Shown here piece after piece: positions 51,444 through 59,768 of a stretch of 64,000 bases of DNA (its first letter is position 1; each line of letters begins with the position of its first letter). Source of the DNA: JAVBTT01 sp031556035 (GTDB taxonomy: Bacteria > Bacillota > Clostridia > Oscillospirales > UBA929); the NCBI GenBank assembly GCA_031556035.1, contig JAVBTT010000024.1, positions 1-64,000 on the forward strand, written 5' to 3'. The notes below the pieces were generated by a model. It saw only the letters and a list, made by a program, of their open reading frames with translations. It did not search any database and had not been told where the DNA came from. A program made the translations under genes and the position numbers.

Positions 51444-52895
51444 ATGGGCATGACAAACGCGATGTGTACCGGCTGCAACGCAGGTATTCAGCTCGACGAC
51501 AAAAAGAAAACCGCCTTCTGCATGTATTGCGGAGCCAGGATTCTGGTTGCGGAGGCCATAGACAATTACCGCAGAAATACCGACGAGACCGCGCCCGTGG
51601 CCCTGGAAACCAACGATGCGATATCCGGCGCACCGGATATCGCAGGCGTGGATCGTCTTCTCGCCCAGAACAGCTTCACCAAGGCAGAAAACATCTGCAA
51701 TGAGCTCCTGAGCCTCAATTCTGAGGACTGGGAAGCCCGGTGGCGCCTGATACGGGCGCGCACCCGCGATCTTGAAACCAAAAGGCTCGACCTGCCGGAG
51801 GATTTTTTATGGTCCGAGGCCATGGAGCTTTTTGCCAGGGCGCGTGTCCCGCAGGTAGAAAGCTGGAGGTCCGCCTATCTCGACGCGTACATGGCCTCAT
51901 GCTCTGAAACCGCAGGCAGCTATGACCCCCGCGTGTTCATTGAGCTTTCGGTATACAGGTGGAACATCAGGGAGAACCGCTTTGAAAGCCCTATTGACAG
52001 GAGCTTCCCCATTGAGCTGCATGTGGACAAAAACGTCCGCATTCACCTCAACAAGCTCTCGGCAGTTCTGACTGGAGAACGCAAGGCGGAGTTTGACAGG
52101 GAGATTGACCGGACGTGCGGCGGAATTGCCGCTTATTTCCGTTCCGGATTTGAGAGTCTCGACGAGCTCAGGAACGGCAATTTTAAAAAGCTTTTTGGCC
52201 TGTGGGCTGTGCAGAACGCGGACGACAGCCTGAAGACAGAGGCAATACGGGTGTCAAAAAACGACGCGGGCGTAGTATACTGCGAAAATATACGCACCAC
52301 GATAAGCCGGCTGGACTACGCCAGGTTTGTCGGCATGGATACGTCAGGCTCGCTGACATGCCGCGAGCTGAGGCGCTATCCCTCCCAAAGCGGCGCGGGA
52401 GGAGACTTTTTGCGTTTTCCGCAGCCCAGGGCCTTTCAGACAGTATTCGCGCTGTATGACCATCTGCTTATACTGCCAAACGGCATCTTCCGGCGCTCCG
52501 AGCCCGCCGAGGTTCCTGGCTACGATAAAGCGCTGGCGTTTCAGCAGAAATGCTATAAGTCCCCCTGCTTTATTAGGGACGGCAAGCGGAGCATCCAGAT
52601 CCGCCCCTCCTCTGAAAACCATAACACAGCTGAACCCAGCAAAAAGGTTAGCAGCTGCTACATAGCCACCGCTGTGTACGGCAATGTGGACGAGCCGCAT
52701 GTGCTGGCCCTGCGTCGCTTTCGTGACGACGTGCTGAACCGGAGCCGGTTGGGACGGCGCGTTTCATCCGCCTACTACCGCCTGAGCCCTCCGCTGGCGG
52801 AAAGGCTCAGGGACGCCAAGGCCGCCAACACACTGGTGCGCGCGCTTTTGAACGTCTTTGTGGCGGCGCTTCGGCTTTTTGAAAGGAATAAATAA
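51444..52895 (+). CDS. Zinc-ribbon protein with C-terminal CFI-box domain
   Basis: 483 residues from ATG 51444 (GGAGGTG 7 bases upstream). The N-terminus has a zinc ribbon, CTGC...CMYC, with 17 residues between pairs (about 7-27). The middle (about 55-390) is helical and not recognised; it contains a tetratricopeptide-like stretch (LAQNSFTKAENICNELLSLNSEDWEARW). The C-terminus (about 407-480) carries SCYIATAVYGNVDEPHVLAL, then RRFRDDVLNRSRLGRR...YYRLSPPLAERL. This is the CFI-box-CTERM motif found at the ends of many unrelated proteins. Its role is unknown. No membrane segment is seen. It is a single-gene unit between a terminator and the htrA region. Confidence 0.78.
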   Translation: MGMTNAMCTGCNAGIQLDDKKKTAFCMYCGARILVAEAIDNYRRNTDETAPVALETNDAISGAPDIAGVDRLLAQNSFTKAENICNELLSLNSEDWEARWRLIRARTRDLETKRLDLPEDFLWSEAMELFARARVPQVESWRSAYLDAYMASCSETAGSYDPRVFIELSVYRWNIRENRFESPIDRSFPIELHVDKNVRIHLNKLSAVLTGERKAEFDREIDRTCGGIAAYFRSGFESLDELRNGNFKKLFGLWAVQNADDSLKTEAIRVSKNDAGVVYCENIRTTISRLDYARFVGMDTSGSLTCRELRRYPSQSGAGGDFLRFPQPRAFQTVFALYDHLLILPNGIFRRSEPAEVPGYDKALAFQQKCYKSPCFIRDGKRSIQIRPSSENHNTAEPSKKVSSCYIATAVYGNVDEPHVLALRRFRDDVLNRSRLGRRVSSAYYRLSPPLAERLRDAKAANTLVRALLNVFVAALRLFERNK

Positions 52896-52906
52896 ATCTT
52901 CAAAAT

Positions 52907-52981
52907 CCCTTCTCAATCGCTTCACACTTTCTCCATATTGTGAGGCTATACTTAAATCACACTAAGGCGATTGAGAAAGGG
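52907..52981. repeat. Inverted repeat bracketing the htrA upstream region
   Basis: CCCTTCTCAATCGC (52907-52920) and GCGATTGAGAAAGGG (52967-52981) are near-perfect inverted arms 46 bases apart. They enclose an AT-rich stretch with TATACT (52947-52952). The right arm lies over the GAAAGGGG ribosome binding site of htrA. It may be a regulatory hairpin that hides the RBS, or a terminator for the upstream gene. Confidence 0.5.
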
Positions 52982-52991
52982 GTAAAATAAA

Positions 52992-54320
52992 ATGGACGAC
53001 AACAGATATACATTTTCGATTGAAAAACCCGAGGAGCTCTCCCCTCCGCCGAAAAAGAGGAGAAGCCGCGCGGCCATAATAGCGCTGGTGCTCGTGGGAG
53101 CCATGTTCTTCTCGGCGCTGGGCGGCGTATCCGGCATCTATCTGGCGGATCACTTCAGACCTGGGACCTCGGACGGCAATACACCAGTTTCCGAGCAGGA
53201 CAACCAGAATCCTCCGTCCGCGTCAACGCCCAACTCCAATTCCACCGACAAGCTCGCGTCCATAACCACTCCGGACAACGGGCAGCTCACCGTGACTCAG
53301 GTTTTCAACAAATGCAACCCGGCTGTCGTGGCCATAGCGACAGAGACCACAACCAACGTATTCGGTCAGAGCGTATCACAGGCGGCGGCCGGCTCGGGCT
53401 TCATCATCTCCAGCAGCGGATACGTGGTCACCAACAACCATGTGATCAGCGGTGCGAGCAGCATAACGGTAATGCTTTACGACGGCAAGGAATACACGGC
53501 CAAGCTGATCGGCAGCGACAAGGCTACCGACCTCGCGGTGCTGAAAATTGAAGGCACGGGCTTTACTTACCTTGACCTCGGCGACTCAAGCAAACTTGTT
53601 GTCGGCGAGCAGGTCGTCGCCATAGGGAACCCGCTCGGCGAGCTCGCAAACAGCCTGTCGGTTGGATATATCAGCGCCCTCGCGCGTACAATAAACATTG
53701 ACGGCGATCCGATGGTCATGCTCCAGACCGACGCGTCCGTCAGCCCCGGCAACTCCGGCGGCCCTCTTATCAATCTGTACGGTCAGGTCATCGGCATTGT
53801 CTCAGCTAAGAGCACCGGCAGCGGCGTTGAGGGCATAGGCTTCGCGATCCCGATGAACACGGCCATCGACGTCATCAACTCCCTCATTGACAACGGGTAC
53901 GTCACCGGAAGGCCCTACTTCGGAATCTCCGTTCAGTACTTCTCCGGCAACACCGCGGCATATTACAACATTTCGGACGGGCTCTACGTCATGTCGGTCG
54001 AAGCCGGAAGCTGCGCGGAAAAGGCCGGCCTCAAGGTTGGCGACAGAATAATCTCTCTCGGAGGTACCGCCATAAACTCCACGTCCGACCTCCAAACCGC
54101 AAAGCTTACATTCAGGGCGGGCGCCACCGCGGCGCTTGTGGTGAGCAGGAACGGCCAGGAGCTCACTCTCAGCGTAACCTTTGACGAGGAAAAGCCGGCC
54201 CCGGACTCGAACTCCGGATCCAATCCCTCCGGTGGCAACTCCCAGACACCCTGGGGCAACACTTACCCCTGGGGCGGCGGGATGACCCCCTGGGGCAGCG
54301 ACAACGGCAGCGGAACCTGA
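52992..54320 (+). CDS. htrA: Membrane-anchored HtrA/DegP-type serine protease with PDZ domain
   Basis: 442 residues. A cytoplasmic N-terminus rich in Lys/Arg (SPPPKKRRSR) leads to one transmembrane segment (about 29-53), a Ser/Asn/Thr linker, and an S1C protease domain (about 95-310) with His150 (VVTNNHVISGA), Asp180 (ATDLAVLKI) and Ser255 (SPGNSGGPLIN). A PDZ domain (about 315-395) contains GLYVMSVEAGSCAEKAGLKVGDRIISLGG. The C-terminal tail is a Gly/Trp/Pro-rich repeat (PWGNTYPWGGGMTPWGS). It should degrade or refold damaged exported proteins at the outer face of the membrane. A two-component system follows directly, which suggests envelope-stress control. Confidence 0.95.
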   Translation: MDDNRYTFSIEKPEELSPPPKKRRSRAAIIALVLVGAMFFSALGGVSGIYLADHFRPGTSDGNTPVSEQDNQNPPSASTPNSNSTDKLASITTPDNGQLTVTQVFNKCNPAVVAIATETTTNVFGQSVSQAAAGSGFIISSSGYVVTNNHVISGASSITVMLYDGKEYTAKLIGSDKATDLAVLKIEGTGFTYLDLGDSSKLVVGEQVVAIGNPLGELANSLSVGYISALARTINIDGDPMVMLQTDASVSPGNSGGPLINLYGQVIGIVSAKSTGSGVEGIGFAIPMNTAIDVINSLIDNGYVTGRPYFGISVQYFSGNTAAYYNISDGLYVMSVEAGSCAEKAGLKVGDRIISLGGTAINSTSDLQTAKLTFRAGATAALVVSRNGQELTLSVTFDEEKPAPDSNSGSNPSGGNSQTPWGNTYPWGGGMTPWGSDNGSGT

Positions 54321-54341
54321 TCATAAGTCTTTAAAGCGCCT

Positions 54342-54358
54342 GGGCGGGCTTTCCGCCC
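54342..54358. terminator. Small GC hairpin between htrA and the response regulator
   Basis: GGGCGG, GCTTT and CCGCCC form a short stem just before the GGAAGGAGA RBS of the next gene. It is probably not a full terminator and may reduce read-through. Confidence 0.3.
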
Positions 54359-54372
54359 GGAAGGAGACGGCT

Positions 54373-55044
54373 ATGAAAATATTGGTAGCTGACGACGAGG
54401 CCCGCCTGCGCAGGCTGCTTGGCGACTTTCTCAAGCGGGAGAGCTTCGAGATTGTAGAGGCCCCGAACGGGCGGGACGCGGTCAGCGCACTGCGCGAAAC
54501 CTCCGGCATATCGCTTGTGATAATGGACGTCATGATGCCCGTTATGAACGGGATCGACGCCTGCCGCGAGATAAGGCTGTTCAGCGACGTCCCGATCCTC
54601 ATGCTCACCGCCAAGAGCCAGGAGGAGGACGAGCTGGAGGGCTTCGCCTGCGGCGCCGACGACTACCTCACAAAGCCGTTCTCAATGCCTGTGCTGCTGG
54701 CCCGTGTCCACTCGCTCCTCAAGCGCGGCGGCGAGACGAGCGAGACAAAACTCTCCTCTGGCGACATCACCGTCGATATGCGCGCGCATCAGCTTTTTGT
54801 TTCCGGCAGGCCGGTGGACGTAACTCCCAGGGAATTCGAGCTCATGCACTATTTTATAAAAAATAAAAACATAGCCCTGTCGCGCGAGCAGATACTCAAC
54901 ATGGTGTGGAACTACGACTTTTACGGCGACGCGCGCACGATCGACACCCATGTAAAAAACCTGCGCATGAAGCTCGGCCCCGCCGGGGACCGCATCAGGA
55001 CAGTGCGAAGCTATGGCTACAAGCTAGAGGATGATCAGGCATGA
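54373..55044 (+). CDS. OmpR-family response regulator (htrA-linked)
   Basis: 223 residues. Receiver with acidic pocket VADDEARL and phospho-acceptor Asp52 (VIMDVMMPVMNG), MLTAKSQEED, and Lys in LTKPFSMP. Winged-helix domain at about 125-222 (VTPREFELMHYFIKNKNIALSREQILNMVWNYDFYGDARTIDTHVKNLRMKL, TVRSYGYKLE). Its stop overlaps the kinase start by 4 bases, so the pair is a unit. The upstream htrA is the likely partner or target. Confidence 0.94.
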   Translation: MKILVADDEARLRRLLGDFLKRESFEIVEAPNGRDAVSALRETSGISLVIMDVMMPVMNGIDACREIRLFSDVPILMLTAKSQEEDELEGFACGADDYLTKPFSMPVLLARVHSLLKRGGETSETKLSSGDITVDMRAHQLFVSGRPVDVTPREFELMHYFIKNKNIALSREQILNMVWNYDFYGDARTIDTHVKNLRMKLGPAGDRIRTVRSYGYKLEDDQA

Positions 55045-56573
55045 GACTCAAGCTGACCCCCAAGATGTTCCTGCTGGTCGCCTCCGTTTTAATATTGCAG
55101 TTTGCGCTCATATTAATATTTGGGAGCACGATGGTTGAGAAAATGTATCTCAGCGACAAGCGCAACGAGCTTTTGAGAGCTTTCCGCCAGGCACAGGAGA
55201 AATACGATCCCTCCGGAGATTACGCGGAGCAGCTCGCCTTCAGAACATGGTCCTTTGAGCTGCAAAACCAGAGCACGACCATAACCGTTTGGGACGGCGG
55301 CGGCAGACTCGTCTCGACGACCTCGCTGTTTTTCATGGATTACGCCGAGAGGAGCTCCGGCCGCGTCTTTCCCTTCGGTCAGCAGAGGACGGTACAGGTT
55401 ACATTTGACGTGGACAAGTTTGACGAGCTCCTCTCCGGCGGCGAGTACGCATATCTCGACAATCTTGTCCTCGAGGTATACGGCAGGGCTGTATCGATAA
55501 ACCGTTCCAATCAGGAGCAGATGTACCTGATGGGCACAAACGGCGGAGGCGACTATTTCCTTCTGGAAACTCCCCTAGAGCCGATCCAGGCCGCCGCGGG
55601 CCTGGCGGTGCGCTCCTCCATGCTGGGAGGCATAATTGCCCTCGGCTTCGGACTGCTGATAACCGCGGTCGTCATCTACTACACCGCCAAGCCCATCCGG
55701 CAGATGAAGCGGGTGGCGGGAAACCTCGCAAAGCTCGACTTTTCAGAAAAAGTCCAGGTGCGCTCACGCGATGAGCTGGGCGAGCTGGGCGAGAGCATCA
55801 ACAGCATGTCGGACGCAATGCAGAGCTACACCACCGAGCTCAGCGCGGCCAACGAACAGCTAAAGCGCGACATTGAGGAGCGTCTCCGCTCCGAGCAGGC
55901 TCAGAAACAGCTGGTTTCGAATATCTCCCACGAGCTGAAAACTCCGCTGGCGCTAATCTCCGGGTACGCCGAGGGACTGCGCGAGGGAATGGCCGAGGAT
56001 CCGGTCGTAAGGGATGAATATTGCGATGTGATACTGGACGAGAGCCGGCAAATGACCAAGCTGCTGCATCAGCTGCTGGGGCTGGCGAGGCTTCAGAGCG
56101 GAACTGGCCTGTTTTCGCCCGGACCGGTCGATCTCTCCGACCTCTCCGACGAGATGGCGTCCGGCTTCTCGCTCCCGGCCCGGCAGCGGGGAGTCACACT
56201 CAGGATGGAGATAGACAGCGGGCTCATAGTCTTGGCGGAGCGGGACGCCTGTGAACAGGTGCTGCGCAACTACCTTTCAAACGCGATGAAGCATGTGCCC
56301 GACGGAGGGCTTATAAGGGTGACACTGCGCGGAACGGACAGCGGCAGGGCCCGTCTTGAGGTCTACAACAGCGGCTCAAGCATACCGGACAAGGCGCTGG
56401 ATCGCGTGTGGGACAGCTTTTTCAGGGTGGACGAGGCCAGAAACCGTGAATCCGGCGAGGTAGGGCTCGGGCTCAGCATAGTCAAGGCGCATATGACGCG
56501 CCATTCGGCGCCGTACGGAGTGTACAATACGGACGACGGAGTGGTGTTCTTCGCGGAATTTGAAATAATATAA
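55041..56573 (+). CDS. Sensor histidine kinase (htrA-linked)
   Basis: 510 residues. Two transmembrane helices (about 10-30 and 190-215) flank an extracellular sensor of about 160 residues with no recognised motif. HAMP follows (about 215-265), then the H-box with His297 (NISHELKTPLALISGYAEGLREG), the N-box YLSNAMKHVPDGG, and the G-box region ESGEVGLGLSIVKAHM. The architecture is that of envelope-stress sensors such as CssS/LiaS-like kinases. The TAA stop at 56571-56573 forms the first bases of a family C element. Confidence 0.93.
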   Translation: MRLKLTPKMFLLVASVLILQFALILIFGSTMVEKMYLSDKRNELLRAFRQAQEKYDPSGDYAEQLAFRTWSFELQNQSTTITVWDGGGRLVSTTSLFFMDYAERSSGRVFPFGQQRTVQVTFDVDKFDELLSGGEYAYLDNLVLEVYGRAVSINRSNQEQMYLMGTNGGGDYFLLETPLEPIQAAAGLAVRSSMLGGIIALGFGLLITAVVIYYTAKPIRQMKRVAGNLAKLDFSEKVQVRSRDELGELGESINSMSDAMQSYTTELSAANEQLKRDIEERLRSEQAQKQLVSNISHELKTPLALISGYAEGLREGMAEDPVVRDEYCDVILDESRQMTKLLHQLLGLARLQSGTGLFSPGPVDLSDLSDEMASGFSLPARQRGVTLRMEIDSGLIVLAERDACEQVLRNYLSNAMKHVPDGGLIRVTLRGTDSGRARLEVYNSGSSIPDKALDRVWDSFFRVDEARNRESGEVGLGLSIVKAHMTRHSAPYGVYNTDDGVVFFAEFEII

Positions 56574-56729
56574 GAGCGGAGCCGGGCGAGTCTCTAAAAA
56601 TCCAAGGAGCGGCCTTTAGGCCGAGACGCAGGATTTTTAGAGACAAAGCGCAGGGTCTGCCGCAGTGGGCGAAGCCCACGCAGGCAGGCCAGGAGCGACA
56701 GCCCGGCGGGAGCTTGACAGCAGGCGCCC
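56571..56729 (+). repeat. Structured repeat family C, copy C4
   Basis: It begins with AAGAGCGGAGCC overlapping the kinase stop TAA and ends GGGAGCTTGACA. Stems: P1 GCCGGGC (56581-56587) with GCCCGGC (56701-56707); P2 GTCTCTAAAAATCC (56590-56603) with GGATTTTTAGAGAC (56631-56644), a 14-base-pair perfect stem holding an inner GGCC/GGCC hairpin (56611-56622); P3 GTGGGC/GCCCAC (56665-56679). It is the best-paired member of the family. Confidence 0.75.
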
Positions 56730-56734
56730 GTTGC

Positions 56735-56818
56735 AGGGGACGCCGCCCTCGGCGGCCCGCCGTTCCCCATCATCTCTGATTTGAGAACGGGACGCCCAGG
56801 GGGCGTCCCCTACAGTAC
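56735..56818. repeat. Repeat family D, copy D2
   Basis: AGGGGACGCC and GGCGTCCCCT are inverted termini. The interior GGCGGCCCGCCGTTC and GAACGGGACGCCC matches D1 (23827) on the opposite strand. It adjoins family C copy C4. Together they fill the gap between the kinase gene and the promoter at 56870. Confidence 0.6.
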
Positions 56819-56869
56819 AACCCGAACATCCCTCCGGTATGTGCGAATTATGTGTTTTCGGCCCGCTCT

Positions 56870-56898
56870 TTGACAAACAACAACGGGAATGGTATTAT
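56870..56898 (+). promoter_or_regulatory. Sigma-A-type promoter of the BIG2 protein-RR-kinase operon
   Basis: TTGACA (56870-56875), a 17-base spacer and TATTAT (56893-56898), near consensus. A leader of about 78 bases precedes ATG 56983. Confidence 0.75.
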
Positions 56899-56982
56899 CG
56901 GGACGGACAATGCCATTTTCGTTTTTTTGTTTATTTCCGGTCGTTATATGACGATATACTGTATAACAGGGAGGTGGGGTTG

Positions 56983-57582
56983 ATGAGGATCCGGCGCGTA
57001 TTCTCAATAATATTCGCGTGTGTCCTGCTGATGGGGGCGGGCCTTGCCTCCTCGGACGCTCCCTCCGTCAGAAAGCTCTCCCTCCAGGCGCCTTCAAGGG
57101 AACTAGTCGCCGGGAAGGACGGGCTTTCATCTATGCAGCTTGTGGTAAAGTCAACTCCTGCCGACGCGGATATCTCTAGCCTGACCTGGTCCTCAAAAAA
57201 GCCGCAGTCCGCCTCGGTCGACGATACGGGGCTTGTCACGGCGCACGCCGGAGGAACGGTCAGCATTACAGTGACGGATACCCTCACCGGCAAAAAGGCC
57301 TCTAAGGCCATCAAAATATGGGAACTGCCCTCCGGGGTGGATATACGCCTCTCGGAAAAAAATCTTCGGACAGGCCGTTCAGCCGCCCTTTCCTCCAGGC
57401 TGTCCCCCTCCTCGCACATCCGCAAGGCGGACAAGGCGCTGAGTTGGTTCTCGTCGGATGCCTCGGTCGCGTCCGTTAACGCCAAGGGCAGGGTCACAGC
57501 CGTAGCCCCCGGGGAGGCGACCATCACCGTTATGACGGTGAACGGCAGGACGGACTCATGCGTTGTCACCGTCACGGAATGA
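56983..57582 (+). CDS. Secreted protein with two BIG2 (bacterial Ig-like group 2) domains
   Basis: 199 residues from ATG 56983 (AGGGAGGTGG upstream). There is a signal peptide (MRIRRVFSIIFACVLLMGAG...). Two BIG2 domains at about 32-110 and 115-199 each carry the WSSKKPQSASVDDTGLVTAHAGGTVSITV / WFSSDASVASVNAKGRVTAVAPGEATITV motif. BIG2 domains are surface-exposed beta-sandwiches in adhesins and cell-wall proteins. The gene lies 10 bases upstream of a response regulator and is therefore cotranscribed with it. It could be an extracellular partner of that sensor, which is inference. Confidence 0.88.
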   Translation: MRIRRVFSIIFACVLLMGAGLASSDAPSVRKLSLQAPSRELVAGKDGLSSMQLVVKSTPADADISSLTWSSKKPQSASVDDTGLVTAHAGGTVSITVTDTLTGKKASKAIKIWELPSGVDIRLSEKNLRTGRSAALSSRLSPSSHIRKADKALSWFSSDASVASVNAKGRVTAVAPGEATITVMTVNGRTDSCVVTVTE

Positions 57583-57592
57583 GGGTTGCGTC

Positions 57593-58252
57593 ATGCACAA
57601 AATACTTATGATAGAGGACGAGGCGCGCATACGCGCCTTTGTCGTGCCCTATTTGACCATGTCGGGTTTTGAAGTCCACGAGGCAGAGGATGGAGAGCGC
57701 GGGCTGGGGATGGCGCTTTCCGGCAAATACTCCCTGATCCTGCTCGATCTGATGCTGCCCGGCATGGACGGCGTTGCCGTATGCAAGCAGATACGCGCCT
57801 CGTCGCGCACGCCGATACTTATGCTCACAGCCAAAAGCGAGGAGGATGACGTGGTGTCCGGCTTTGAGGCCGGAGCCGACGATTACCTGACAAAGCCCTT
57901 TTCCCCTAAGGAGCTTGTAGCCAGGGTAAAAGCCCTTATAGCGCGATGCCCGCCCGCCGACAATTACGTATCGGTCGCGGGGGTATCCATAGACCCCTCG
58001 TCGCAGGAGGTCACACTGGACGGCGCGGAGCTGAGCCTCACCCCGAAGGAGTTCGACCTGCTGCTGCTGCTCGCGAGGAACCCCAACAGGGCGTTTGCCC
58101 GCGAGGAGCTGCTGTCCTCCGTGTGGGGCTATGAGTTCTTCGGAGACACCAGGACTGTGGACACCCACGTAAAGCAGCTGCGCGAAAAGCTCGGCGAAAG
58201 ACGCGAGCTGATCGCCACGGTCTGGGGCAAGGGGTACAAGCTGGAGGGATAG
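57593..58252 (+). CDS. OmpR-family response regulator (BIG2-linked)
   Basis: 219 residues from ATG 57593 with GAGGGTTG upstream; an in-frame codon at 57563 lies in the previous gene. Receiver with Asp52 (LILLDLMLPGMDGVAV), MLTAKSEEDD, and Lys in LTKPFSPKEL. Winged helix at about 122-217 (LTPKEFDLLLLLARNPNRAFAREELLSSVWGYEFFGDTRTVDTHVKQLREKL, TVWGKGYKLE). The kinase follows after 13 bases. Confidence 0.94.
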   Translation: MHKILMIEDEARIRAFVVPYLTMSGFEVHEAEDGERGLGMALSGKYSLILLDLMLPGMDGVAVCKQIRASSRTPILMLTAKSEEDDVVSGFEAGADDYLTKPFSPKELVARVKALIARCPPADNYVSVAGVSIDPSSQEVTLDGAELSLTPKEFDLLLLLARNPNRAFAREELLSSVWGYEFFGDTRTVDTHVKQLREKLGERRELIATVWGKGYKLEG

Positions 58253-58265
58253 ACGGGAGAACAGC

Positions 58266-59627
58266 ATGAGAATAACGCTTCGACTCTGGGCCACGATAAT
58301 CGCGCTGATTGTCGTGGTGCTTTTGCTTGTCTGGACCTTCCTTATAATACTGCTCCCGCAGGTATACTTCGACGACGCCTCCAAGCGCCTCAACTCTGAC
58401 GCGGAGGCCGCGGAGCTGATATTGCAGAACGAGTTCCCGGACAACATATCCGCGCAGGCCTCCAATGCCCTGAACAGCCTGAGCGAGACCTACGGCCTGC
58501 GTATTGACCTGTTCGACCTGGCCGGGCGATCCCTGTTCAGGAGCGGCTGGGGCGAGGGCTGGCAGCCGCTGGCCGGGCAGGAATTCGAATACCTGGCTGA
58601 GGGCAGCGAGCTGCGAAAGAGCGTTTACCGCCCCGGCTTCGGGGACACTCTGGTGGTGGGCAGACGGATCGAAGCCGTCTCCGGGGCGCAGACTGTACTG
58701 GTCGTCTGCATGCCGGCGGCGCCCATTGAGGACACGCTGGACATACTTGCCCAGCAGATGCTGATAGTCATAGCGGCCTCGCTTGTGGTCTCAATGGTGA
58801 TAGCGTACTATCTCTCGCGCATGTTCGTAAAGCCGATACGCGAGATGGACTCGCTGGCGGCTTCAATAGCGCAGGGCGAGTTCGGCAGGAAGATAACCGT
58901 CAAAAGCAAAAACGAGCTTGGAGACCTGGCGAACACAATCAATAAAATGTCGGTGCGACTGGGGCAGACCGAGGCGATGCGCCGGGACTTCATCGCCACA
59001 GTGTCCCATCAGTTCAAGACGCCGCTGTCGATAATCCAGGGCCACGTTGAGCTGATAGCTGATACCCTTCCGGAGGACTTGTCCGGCAAATACAGGGCAC
59101 AGTTTTCCCTTATCCTCGACGAAATAGGCAAGTTGGACAATATGGCCAGGGAGATGCTCAAGCTGTCGCAGCTCCAGGCCTCGGAGCCTAAGCCGCAAAG
59201 GATTCGCCTCAACGGGGTTCTTGAGGAGCTCATCCTCAAGCTGGCCGTGCTCGACCCCGGCACCAAGCTCAAGCTGACAGCGGAGGCCGACCTGTATGTC
59301 AAGGCCGACCCGGAGCAAATCTATCATGTGCTGGAAAACCTCATTAAAAACTCGCTGAGGCACGCCAAAGCGCGCAACATAGTGATATCCGCGCTGTCCG
59401 AGCCGGGCGGCAGAGCGCTGGTGTCGGTGACGGACGACGGGGTAGGGCTTAGCCCAGAGCAGCTCGAGCACGTATGGGACAGGTTTTACAAGGGCGACCC
59501 GAACAGCACCGGAGACTCAGGGCTTGGAATGGCTATAGTAAAGGAAATACTGGAATCGCACGGCGCTGAATACGGAATCCGCTCGGAGGGCGGAACCATG
59601 GTCTGGTTCTATTTGAAGAAAGCCTGA
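58266..59627 (+). CDS. Sensor histidine kinase (BIG2-linked)
   Basis: 453 residues. Transmembrane helices at about 10-33 and 160-183 enclose a sensor domain of about 125 residues (INLFDLAGRSLFRSGW-type PAS/CACHE-like strand pattern). HAMP follows (about 184-235), then the H-box with His248 (TVSHQFKTPLSIIQGHVELI), N-box NLIKNSLRHAK, and G-boxes TDDGVGLS and GDSGLGMAIVK. Full-length orthodox kinase. It ends the operon that starts at 56983. Confidence 0.93.
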   Translation: MRITLRLWATIIALIVVVLLLVWTFLIILLPQVYFDDASKRLNSDAEAAELILQNEFPDNISAQASNALNSLSETYGLRIDLFDLAGRSLFRSGWGEGWQPLAGQEFEYLAEGSELRKSVYRPGFGDTLVVGRRIEAVSGAQTVLVVCMPAAPIEDTLDILAQQMLIVIAASLVVSMVIAYYLSRMFVKPIREMDSLAASIAQGEFGRKITVKSKNELGDLANTINKMSVRLGQTEAMRRDFIATVSHQFKTPLSIIQGHVELIADTLPEDLSGKYRAQFSLILDEIGKLDNMAREMLKLSQLQASEPKPQRIRLNGVLEELILKLAVLDPGTKLKLTAEADLYVKADPEQIYHVLENLIKNSLRHAKARNIVISALSEPGGRALVSVTDDGVGLSPEQLEHVWDRFYKGDPNSTGDSGLGMAIVKEILESHGAEYGIRSEGGTMVWFYLKKA

Positions 59628-59710
59628 CAACTCGCTCATAATTTGTACGGCGAAAAACGGCAAAATCATTTCGGCGATGACAAGCGCGGGGCATCTCTTC
59701 GCGATTCCCG

Positions 59711-59738
59711 CACCATACTCCCCCCTCCCACATAAAAT
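59711..59738 (+). promoter_or_regulatory. Possible sporulation (sigma-K/sigma-E-like) promoter of dpaA
   Basis: An AC doublet (59711-59712), 17 bases, then CATAAAATG (59730-59738) resembles the sigma-K pattern AC-N17-CATAnnnTA, differing only at the last base. No vegetative promoter is visible. dpa genes are sigma-K-dependent in Bacillus, which fits, but the motif is short and could arise by chance. Confidence 0.35.
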
Positions 59739-59768
59739 GTATCAGATATCCATAAGGAGGGCGCGATA

